Origin: Bacillus oleivorans
GTDB lineage: Bacteria; Bacillota; Bacilli; Bacillales; JC228
Assembly: GCF_900207585.1 (NCBI RefSeq)
Contig: NZ_OAOP01000007.1
Location: forward strand, 62,001 to 126,000
Reading direction: 5' to 3'
DNA: 64,000 nt
Shown: positions 28,579-40,500 of the stretch, one piece after another
Layout: every line of letters begins with the position of its first letter
Position numbering within the stretch: the stretch's first letter is position 1
The notes under the pieces: generated by a model
Databases searched by the model: none
What the model was told of the DNA's origin: nothing
What the model saw: the letters and a program-made list of their open reading frames with translations, nothing else
Translations under genes and position numbers: made by a program

Positions 28579-31500
28579 ATGCCTAGAAGAGACGATATAC
28601 AAACCATTATGGTAATTGGATCTGGCCCGATTGTGATTGGGCAAGCAGCTGAATTTGATTATGCCGGAACACAAGCATGTCTGGCATTAAAAGAGGAAGG
28701 GTATCGCGTCATTCTAGTAAATTCCAATCCTGCTACCATTATGACCGACCCTGAGATGGCAGATGTGGTTTATATTGAGCCATTAACCCTTGAATTTGTC
28801 TCTCGCATTATCAGAAAAGAACGCCCGGATGCGCTTCTCCCTACACTTGGAGGACAAACAGGACTTAACCTTGCTGTTGAACTTGATCAATCTGGTATTT
28901 TAAAAGAATGTAATGTGGAATTAATCGGTACGAAATTAACGTCGATTCAGCAGGCCGAAGACCGCGAACTTTTCCGTTCACTGATGGAAGAGCTGAATCA
29001 GCCTGTTCCTGAAAGTACAATCGTCCACACATTGGATGATGCTTTGCAGTTTGTCGAAATGATTGGCTACCCGGTAATTGTTCGTCCTGCCTACACACTT
29101 GGCGGGACAGGCGGAGGAATTTGCGATAACGAACAATCTTTACGAGAAATTGTAAAGAATGGCTTAAAAATGAGTCCAGTCGGTCAAGTACTGCTCGAAA
29201 AAAGTATTGCCGGCATGAAGGAAATTGAGTACGAAGTCATGCGTGACCATAAGGATCAGGCGATTGTTGTATGTAACATGGAAAACTTTGATCCAGTCGG
29301 TATTCACACAGGAGATTCAATCGTAGTTGCACCAAGCCAGACATTATCTGATCAAGAGTTCCAAATGTTAAGAACCGTCTCATTAGATATTATCCGTGCC
29401 TTAAAAATCGAGGGCGGCTGCAATGTTCAGCTCGCGCTTGACCCGCACAGTTCAGGGTACTATGTAATTGAGGTGAATCCAAGGGTAAGCCGTTCATCTG
29501 CCTTAGCTTCAAAAGCAACCGGATATCCGATTGCCAAACTCGCAGCTAAATTGGCAGTCGGCTATTCTCTCGATGAAATTACGAATCCAGTGACAGGCAG
29601 TACTTTTGCGAGCTTTGAACCAACCCTAGACTATGTTGTAACGAAAATCCCAAGATGGCCATTTGATAAGTTTGAGTCAGCAAAACGGACACTCGGCCCG
29701 CAAATGAAAGCAACTGGGGAAGTAATGGCAATTGGAAGAAGCTTTGAAGAATCGCTATTAAAAGCGGTTAGATCTCTTGAGTTAGGAACATCCCATTTAT
29801 TCCTTCCAGAGCTAAAAGGTGTTTCCGATGAACTGCTTGAAAAACGGATCCAGAAAGCAGGGGATGAACGACTCTTTTATATTGCTGAAGCGTTAAGAAG
29901 AGGCATTCAGGCTGACACAATCCATCAGTGGAGCCAGATCGACCGCTTCTTCTTATGGAAACTTGAAAGAATCATAGCCATTGAAAATAGCTTGCAAAAA
30001 AATCCCAATGACTTTGACATTCTAAAAAAAGCGAAGGAAGCGGGCTTTTCCGATTGGGCAATTGCAAAACTCTGGGCTCAATCAGAAGAAGAGGTGGAAG
30101 TATTCCGGAAGCGTTGGAACCTCAAGCCCGTTTACAAGATGGTTGACACTTGCGGTGCGGAATTTGAAGCGAAAACACCTTACTTTTACAGCACGTATGA
30201 ACAAGAAAATGAGTCGATTCCAAGTGAAAAAGGAAAGGTTGTCGTAATCGGAAGCGGACCGATTCGAATCGGGCAAGGGGTTGAATTTGACTACTCAACT
30301 GTACACTCGGTCTGGGCGATTCAAGAACTTGGATACGAAGCAATTGTAATAAACAACAACCCAGAAACGGTTTCAACCGATTATTCGATGAGTGACAGAC
30401 TCTATTTTGAACCGTTAACGATTGAAGATGTTATGAATGTAATAGAGCTAGAAAAACCAATCGGTGTAATCGTACAATTCGGAGGCCAAACGGCTATCAA
30501 TCTGGCAGAAGGGCTAGCCAATCGGGGAGTCAAAATCCTAGGAACAAGTCTTGATAGTATTGACCTTGCTGAGGACAGAAAACGATTCGAAAGATTACTC
30601 GATCAGGAAGGAATTGCAAAGCCAGAAGGAACCACTGTGTTTACAGTAGAGGAAGCTATTCGTGCAGCTGACATGATCGGCTATCCGGTATTAGTCCGCC
30701 CATCCTACGTCCTTGGCGGAAGAGCAATGGAGATTGTTTACAATGAAACAGAACTGGCTTCTTATATGGCCAATGCAGTCAAAATTAATACAGAACACCC
30801 AGTGCTTATCGACCGCTACATTACAGGTAAAGAAGTAGAGGTAGATGCGATTTCCGACGGGGAACAAATTCTCATTCCAGGAATTATGGAGCATATAGAA
30901 AGAGCAGGAGTGCACTCTGGTGATTCCATTGCTGTCTACCCGCCGCAAAGCTTAACGCCTTCACAGATTGAAAAAGTTATTGAGAGTGTCAGAAAGCTAG
31001 CGAGAGGATTAAATATTAAAGGTTTGTTTAACATTCAATATGTACTTTCAGACAATGAATTTTACGTGATTGAAGTCAATCCGAGGTCGAGCCGAACATT
31101 GCCATTCTTAAGTAAAATTACGAATGTCCCAATGGCAAACATCGCAACCAAAATCATGCTCGGTGCTACCTTGAAAGACTTAGGTGTTGAAGCTGAATAT
31201 GTTCAGCCAAGTGATGAAGTATATGTCAAGGTGCCTGTCTTCTCCTTTGCCAAACTTAGAAGGTTAGATGTTACCCTCGGACCTGAAATGAAGTCAACAG
31301 GGGAAGTGATGGGGAAAGATCAAACACTTGAAAAAGCCTTGTACAAAGGTCTCAAGGCTGCAGGATTAAAAATTCCGCAACACGGAAATGTTCTATTGAC
31401 TGTTGCAGATAAAGACAAAGATGACGCCGTCCGGTTAGCCGACAGGCTGCATCAGCTAGGCTTCCAGCTATTTGCTACGAAAGGAACGGCTGAAATGTTA

Positions 31501-31789
31501 GAAAGTGTTGGCCTGCCTGTAAAAGAGGTAGAGAAAATTGGTCAAAGCGGTCCAACCTTATTAGATGAGATCAGACAAAATCAAGTTCAAATAGTGATTA
31601 ACACTTTGACAAAAGGCAAACAGCCGGAAAGAGACGGCTTTAGAATCCGCAGAGAATCAGTTGAAAACGGAATTCCATGTCTGACTTCACTTGACACAGC
31701 AGAAGCCTTAATTCGTGTGATTGAATCGATGACGTTTTCGACAATTGGCTTAACAAGGTCTAAACAAAAGCTTACAAAGGAGCTTCACT

Positions 31790-31800
<11 letters not shown>
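28579..31800 (+). CDS. pyrAB: PyrAB (CarB), carbamoyl phosphate synthetase large subunit
   Basis: Large synthetase subunit with two ATP-grasp halves, as seen by the internal repeat: [21 protein letters not shown] and [20 protein letters not shown], and the paired [13 protein letters not shown] and [17 protein letters not shown]-terminal MGS-like allosteric domain (about residues 930-1073) binds the pyrimidine effector. 1073 residues, full length. GAAAGGAGC precedes the ATG. Its end overlaps pyrK by 11 bases. Confidence 0.97.
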
Positions 31801-34170
<2,370 letters not shown>

Positions 34171-34174
<4 letters not shown>

Positions 34175-34791
34175 GTTATGAAGTAGCGAAACAATTATTA
34201 GACATCGGAGCCGTTGAGCTCAGACCAAAGGAACCTTTTACTCTAAGTTCTGGCCTGCTTTCACCGATTTATTGTGATAACCGGTTAACGCTTTCCTTTC
34301 CATCTGTCCGTAAATTTATTGCAGAACAGCTTGCTGAAACTATCAAGGAAAACTTTCCAAGCGTTACCCATATTTCTGGAACAGCAACAGCAGGAATTCC
34401 TCATGCCGCTTTCGTGAGTGAAAAACTAGACCTTCCCATGAGCTATGTCCGAGGGGAATCGAAAGGTCATGGCCGAAAAAATCAAATTGAAGGACTTATA
34501 AAAGTAGATGATCAGGTTGTCGTGATTGAAGACTTAATCTCAACGGGGAAGAGCTTAATCAAAGCAGTTCAAGCGCTCCGTGAGGGTGGGGTTAACGTTC
34601 TCGGTACCGTCTCGATTTTCACCTATGGCCTCCAAAAAGGAATCGACCAATTTAAAGAGCATGATATTCTAAACTTTTCGATTTGTACGTTCCCGGAATT
34701 AATCGAAGCGGCATTGGATATAAACGCAATCAGTGAGGAAGATGTTAAAACACTGCATACCTGGCAGCAAGATCCCGAGAACTGGGGTTAA
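34171..34791 (+). CDS. pyrE: PyrE, orotate phosphoribosyltransferase
   Basis: Adds ribose 5-phosphate from PRPP to orotate. The PRPP motif is VVVIEDLISTGKSLIKA, and the substrate loop SYVRGESKGHGRKNQIEG contains the basic residues. ATG at 34171 overlaps the pyrF stop (ATGA) and has GGGAGGA upstream; 206 residues. It ends the pyr operon. Confidence 0.97.
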
Positions 34792-34811
34792 TCAAAAGCG
34801 AATGTTTTTAT

Positions 34812-34920
34812 AAAGAGCAATAAGTGGTTATATGATTATATTCCTATTTTTCCCAACATATAATGGCAAATGATTGCAGGAGGAAACAGGATAGAGGAAA
34901 CCACATTATTGCTCTTTTTT
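34812..34920 (+). terminator. Long-loop terminator after pyrE
   Basis: AAAGAGCAATAAGTGG at 34813-34828 is complementary, with one bulge, to CCACATTATTGCTCTTT at 34901-34917, followed by more T. The loop is about 70 bases, so it is longer than usual and could be two-part. The remaining bases to 35047 show no clear feature. Confidence 0.5.
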
Positions 34921-35047
34921 ACTTTTTAAAGGTTTAGTCAAATATACGTCTACAGACCTAGATGGATTTAATGCCGGAGTTGGGTAACCTTTCCTTTGTT
35001 TTCCATTAAAGTAATAGTAGAGTTATAGAAAAAGAGAGGATGAAACC

Positions 35048-35977
35048 ATGACAGTTTTGGAAGTGAATGAATTACGCAAGTCGTTTGGAAGTGTTCTGGC
35101 CGTGAGTGATATTAGCTTTGCTGTTAATAAGAGCGAAGTGTTCACGATTATCGGCCCGAACGGTGCAGGCAAAACAACAACACTGGAGATGATACAGGGG
35201 CTCGTTCCTCCCGATTCAGGGCATATCCGATTTGGTGAGATGACATGGGCGCAGCACGCGGACACAATCAAAATGATGATTGGCGTTCAGCCGCAATCGA
35301 GTGCGCTTTTTGATCTCCTAACCGTCCGGGAAAATCTGGAGTTATTTGCCTCCTTCTATTCAAAGCAAGTCTCAGTCGATGAAGTGCTGGAAATGATCAA
35401 TCTGACCGAGCATCGGAATAAACAAGTTAAAAAGTTGTCAGGCGGACAACGCCAGCGGCTTGCGATCGGTCTTGCCATGATTAATGACCCTGAGATGATT
35501 TTTTTAGATGAACCGACAACGGGTCTTGATCCACAGGCAAGAAGAAATATTTGGGACATCATTTTAAAACTGAAAGAATTAGGAAAAACGGTCGTGCTGA
35601 CGACGCATTATATGGAAGAGGCTGAAAAGCTAAGTGACCGTGTCTGTATTGTCGACAATGGAAGAATCTTATCCATCGATACACCCGCAGCGCTGATTGA
35701 CCAACTGACGAAGGAAAGAGAAATCAGGCTGTCGTTTGCTGAGAATGAAGATGCAGCAGAAAAAACCGTGCAATTTATTCAAAATCACCCTTCGATTGAA
35801 CGGATTGAGCGGGTCGGTACTGATTTGCAGCTTTGGACCGTTCAGCCAGAAGAAACCTTGTACACTTTATTTGCCTATACGAAAGAGCAAGGGTTCCGCG
35901 TCGAGCAAGTCTCCATTCGCGAATTAAGTCTAGAAGACGTATTTATTGCATACACAGGCAAGGAATGGAGGGATTAA
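35048..35977 (+). CDS. ABC transporter ATP-binding protein
   Basis: ATPase subunit of an ABC-2 type exporter. Walker A GPNGAGKTTTLEM, signature LSGGQRQRLAIGLAM, Walker B MIFLDEPTTGLDPQ and the H-loop VVLTTHYMEEAE are all intact. A C-terminal extension of about 80 residues resembles the CcmA/DrrA-type drug and lipid exporters. Its substrate cannot be told. It forms a two-gene unit with the permease downstream (1-base gap) and occupies part of the locus where B. subtilis carries sulfate assimilation genes. Confidence 0.93.
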   Translation: MTVLEVNELRKSFGSVLAVSDISFAVNKSEVFTIIGPNGAGKTTTLEMIQGLVPPDSGHIRFGEMTWAQHADTIKMMIGVQPQSSALFDLLTVRENLELFASFYSKQVSVDEVLEMINLTEHRNKQVKKLSGGQRQRLAIGLAMINDPEMIFLDEPTTGLDPQARRNIWDIILKLKELGKTVVLTTHYMEEAEKLSDRVCIVDNGRILSIDTPAALIDQLTKEREIRLSFAENEDAAEKTVQFIQNHPSIERIERVGTDLQLWTVQPEETLYTLFAYTKEQGFRVEQVSIRELSLEDVFIAYTGKEWRD

Positions 35978-35978
35978 A

Positions 35979-37100
35979 GTGAAAATAAGAAAGCAATTCG
36001 CGCAAATGTTTATGGCACAATTAAAAATGACCTTTCGGGAAAAGCAGGCATGGTTCTGGGGAATCTTTTTCCCTGTAATCCTAATGGTCATTTTCATGGT
36101 TATATTTAGCGGCGACTCGAATGATGATTTTGAGGCAAAGGTAGCAATCGTAGATGAAAATCCAAACGAAACGTCGCAAATGCTTCTTAGCCAAATTCAA
36201 AACCTTCCAATGATGGAAGTGGAAACGGGCGCGGACGTAAGCAGGGCGCAAGCCGAAACCTTGCTAAAAGAGGAGGAAGTCGATGCAGTTATTGTTCTTC
36301 CTGAAACAGAAGATGTAACCTCCCTTCTTTTAATGGTAAATAAAGAAAATGAACAAAGTGTCACAACGCAGGCCGTATCCAGTTTGCTGCATAATTTTAT
36401 TCAGTCTGCTAATTTAATCGCAGCAGGTGCAACACCGGTGTATGAGATGCAATTCGAAACCATTTCATCTGGAAGTGAGGATTTGGATTCTACGGATTTT
36501 ATATTAACGGGGATGATTGCCTTATCGATAGCCCAGGGCGGGTTATTTGGCATGGTCGATTTAGTTGACATGCGCCGGAAGGGTCTGATGAAGCGTCTGC
36601 GCATGACTCCAGCTAGAATGGGATTATTTGGATTAAGTGATATGACGATGCGTGTATTATTCGCCTGTGTTCAGATTATCCTTCTATCCCTGATTGGAGT
36701 CTTTGGATTTGGCGCCAATTTACACATTGATTTCATAAGTCTTATTGTCATATTTTTTATCGGGGCACTCTCCTTTAACGCGTTGGGATATTTATTCTCA
36801 TCCTTTAGCAAAACGATGGAGTCCTATATGGGTTTAGCTAATATTACAAGCTTCCTCATGATGTTTTTAAGCGGCATCTTTTTCCCGGTTGAAACCATGC
36901 CAGATTGGCTTCAGCCTGTATCCAATGTCCTTCCGCTTACGTATTTTGTAGATGGTTTGCGGGATGCGATGGTGTATCAAACAGGCATCGCCACAGGTTC
37001 CTTTTGGATTGGGCTCGGCATTGTGATGGCTTGGGGGCTCGTTGCCTTTTTAATCGGCTCTCTTCTCTATAGATCCAAGTCGATTGCGGAAACTAGGTGA
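35979..37100 (+). CDS. ABC-2 type permease
   Basis: Membrane partner of the ATPase upstream. A first transmembrane helix (FWGIFFPVILMVIFMVIF) is followed by an extracytoplasmic loop of about 140 residues and five further helices with the ABC-2 motif region near SFSKTMESYMGLANI and GIFFPVETMPDWLQ. GTG at 35979 has GGAGG 7 bases upstream; 373 residues. The architecture fits YhgE/DrrB-like exporters; substrate unknown. Confidence 0.92.
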   Translation: MKIRKQFAQMFMAQLKMTFREKQAWFWGIFFPVILMVIFMVIFSGDSNDDFEAKVAIVDENPNETSQMLLSQIQNLPMMEVETGADVSRAQAETLLKEEEVDAVIVLPETEDVTSLLLMVNKENEQSVTTQAVSSLLHNFIQSANLIAAGATPVYEMQFETISSGSEDLDSTDFILTGMIALSIAQGGLFGMVDLVDMRRKGLMKRLRMTPARMGLFGLSDMTMRVLFACVQIILLSLIGVFGFGANLHIDFISLIVIFFIGALSFNALGYLFSSFSKTMESYMGLANITSFLMMFLSGIFFPVETMPDWLQPVSNVLPLTYFVDGLRDAMVYQTGIATGSFWIGLGIVMAWGLVAFLIGSLLYRSKSIAETR

Positions 37101-37172
37101 GTATGTGTGGATTTCGTATGATAGGTAAGGCAGATTAGTTTTTTAAAGGGAACATCTATAGCTTTTGAGTAG

Positions 37173-37203
37173 AAGACCAGATCGAAAGCGATCTGGTCTT
37201 TTT
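37173..37203 (+). terminator. Terminator of the ABC exporter operon
   Basis: AAGACCAGATCG at 37173-37184, loop AAAG, then CGATCTGGTCTT at 37189-37200 and TTT. The stem is perfect. The rest of the 455-bp gap holds an A/T-rich stretch without clear features and then the riboswitch. Confidence 0.9.
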
Positions 37204-37384
37204 CATATTTTGAAGTTTTGAAGATTAATGGACTGCTTAAAATAGTAATTCAATCTATCAATTAAAAATTTTCCTAACTTCTAATCTTAATTAAGTTTAA
37301 TTTTTTACTTAAACGGTCGATATTTTTTATAGACTTAATTTAAACGGGGTGATTTCAGGGAACTGCAAAGGATGGGATTCAGCT

Positions 37385-37530
37385 GGGTAAAAAGTGAAAA
37401 AGGCAAATCACTGGAAACTGTGATACGCAAAGCTAGGGCCTGAACTGCAAAAACGATATGCAGATGGCAGCCGGTTACCACAAGAAGCCATAGATATACG
37501 TTCTATGGACCTTCTTAAAATTCTTTTTTT
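37385..37530 (+). promoter_or_regulatory. Cyclic di-GMP-I (GEMM) riboswitch with expression platform
   Basis: The aptamer runs about 37385-37479. P1 pairs GGTAA at the start with TTACC at the end; the first arm is ATCAC/GTGAT; the conserved joining segment ACGCAAAGC then GGGCCTGAA follows; the second arm is CTGC/GCAG; and the 3' core is ATGGCAGCCGG. All are hallmark GEMM positions. A candidate terminator, AAGAAG-CCATAGA with TCTATGG-AC-CTTCTT, lies at 37482-37516, followed by AAAATTC and seven T. Whether c-di-GMP turns the gene on or off cannot be told from sequence. It sits 25 bases before the start of the giant FN3 gene. Confidence 0.88.
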
Positions 37531-37555
37531 ATATGAAAGGTAGGTCTATAGTATT

Positions 37556-40500
37556 ATGAAAAAATGGTTTAGTATCCAGACTTTTGTAGTGGTTTTGATG
37601 CTGGTGTACAATTTTTTTGTACCGATTGGGGGAGTATTCGCAGCTGAAAACACTTTACTGCCCCCTAGTAATCTAGCTTATCAGTCTAGCACACCTGATG
37701 ATGGTAAGCTGACATGGAGTGCAGTATATGGGGCAAATGGTTATAAGGTTTATGAAATTAAGGATGGACAGCTTATTACATTAGGAAGTACGACGGGGAC
37801 AAGTTACAGTTTAAATGATCTTCCCGAGGGATCTTATAGATATGTTGTTTCTACTTTGACGAGTGAAGGAGAATCAGGTCCTTCAGCGCCAGTAAGTGTA
37901 GAAATAGTTTATCCTGAAATGCAAGCACCTGCAACATTAACCTCATCCATTCGAAATGGAAATGATATTGTTCTTAGCTGGGGTTTATCTAAATATGCTC
38001 AAAAGTACAATGTATACCAATTTTCAGAATCAGGTGAAAAAACACTTTTATCTTCAACAACAGGAACAACTTACACCCAAGTAAATGCGTCAGAAGGCAT
38101 CTATACTTACTCTGTCACTGCTTATAATTCACTTTACGGTGAATCGCCTGATGCAACTCCTGTTAAAGTAGAAGTGATCTATCCTTCGATGGAGAAGCCT
38201 GAAAATCTTACGTTTACTATTACAAATGGTACAGATGTTAATTTAAAATGGCAGGCTGTAAATTATGCAAAAGGCTATAACATTTATCAAGTTTATAACG
38301 GACAGCTTGAACTAATAAAGACGGTAACAGGAACAAGTGTGACATTTAGCAACTTACCTGCGGGGGATTATACTTATAAGGTTTTTTCCTATAGTGACCG
38401 TTTTGGCGAATCACCGGAAGGAAGCGAAGTGTCTGTTACGGTAGGATCTATTGTAATGACACCGCCAAGTAATGTAACTTATAAAATTCAAAACATCAAT
38501 GATGTAGTTTTCAATTGGGATGCAGTTCCATATGCAACAGGTTATCGTATTTATGAATTAATCAACGGAGAAAAAACTTTAAAAAGCACAGTAACTGGTA
38601 CGAGTGTGACGTACTCCAAGCTTGCAGGCGGTAACTATGAATATGAAATTTATTCCTATAGTGATCGTTTTGGAGAGTCAGAAGTGGGATCTAAGGTATC
38701 ATTTAGCATTGATACTGTAAATATCTATCCTCCTCAAGATTTTACTTATAAAATTCAAAACGGAAATGACATCGTTTTAAATTGGAGTAGTGCTGAAAAT
38801 GCTACCAATTATAAAGTTTATCAAAATATTGATGGTCAAAAAGTTATAAAAAGCACGGTGACAGGAACAACTGTAACCTATGCAAACATGCCGGCAGGAA
38901 ATTATCAATTTGAGGTTTATACAAATAGTACTCGTTTTGGCGAATCAGCAGAAGGAGCACAAGTTTCTTTTACTCTTGAACAAATCTATTTGTCTGCACC
39001 AGAAAATGCTAAATACGAGGTTAAGAATGGGAATGATATTACTGTAAGCTGGGATGCTGTAGAGTATGCAACAAACTATAAAGTTTATCAAATTGTAGAC
39101 GGTAAAAAAATATTAAAAACAACAGTATCAAATCCTACTGCTGTCCTTACTAACATTGCAGAGGGAGATACTCAGTACGAAATTTATTCTTATAGCAGCC
39201 GCTTTGGCGAATCAGCAGAGGGAACAAGCGTTAACGTTTCTATTATTTACCCAACAATGGTTCCACCTGAAAATATTTCTGAAACAGCTACAAGTCCAAC
39301 AGCTTTCAAATTAAACTGGAGTCCTGTTGAATATGCTACTAGCTATAAAGTCTACCAAATTGTAGATGGACAAAAAGTTTTGAAAAGCACTGTAACTGGT
39401 ACTAGTGTTTCATACTCCAATATGCAGCCAGGTGTTTATCATTACGAGATTTACTCTTACTCTACTCGTTTTGGAATATCACAAGAAGGTGCTCCTATAG
39501 AAGTAATTTTAAGCGGAGTGGCGCTGCCTGCACCTGAAAATTTAACTTATAGCATTTCAAACGGAAATGATATTACGTTGAAATGGAATGCCGTACAATA
39601 TGCTAATGGCTATAAAATTTACCAACTCATAGATGGAGAATATGTATTAAATCGATCTGTCACAGGAACTAGTGCAAAAATAGCTAATCTACCAGAAGGG
39701 GAATTCAATTTTGTAGTTAAACCTTATTCAACTCTTTTAGGAGAATCTCCTAATGGAGCAGAAATTAAAGGTACTATCGTATTCCCTATTATGGAAAAAC
39801 CTGAAAATTTAACACAAACCATTACAAATGGGAATGATATAACGTTAAGATGGAGCGGAGTTACTTATGCAAATTCTTACAAAGTCTATCAAATAATTGA
39901 TGGGCAAAAGGTTTTGGCAAAAACGGCGACGGGTACATCTACGGTTTTTAACGATATGCCTGAAGGAGTTTATCAGTATTTCGTGCATTCCTACAGTGAC
40001 CGCTTTGGTGAATCGCCAGAAGGCAGTACAGTAGAAATTAATCTAATTGCGCCAATCATGCAAGCTCCAGCAAATTTAACAAAAACAATTGCAAACGGCA
40101 ATGATATCGTCTTAAAGTGGAGTTCCTCTACGTATTCACAAAAATACAATATCTATCAAATGGTTGATGGAGAAAAGGTTTTAATGAAGACAGTTACTGG
40201 AACCTCATCTACATTTACAAATATGCCAGAAGGGAATTATCAGTATGTCGTGCATTCTTTCAACGACCAATTTGGTGAGTCACCAAAAGGTAGTACAGTA
40301 GAGTTTACCCTTACTTGGCCAATCATGCAGGCTCCTGCTGATCTAACAAAATCGATTGCAAATGGGAACGATATTATCTTGAAGTGGGATGCATCCACGT
40401 TTGCAAAAGGATATAAAGTCTATCAGATTGTTGATGGAGAGAAGATTTTAAAGCAGACTGTTGCTGGAACGTCAATTAGATTTAACAATATGCCAGAAGG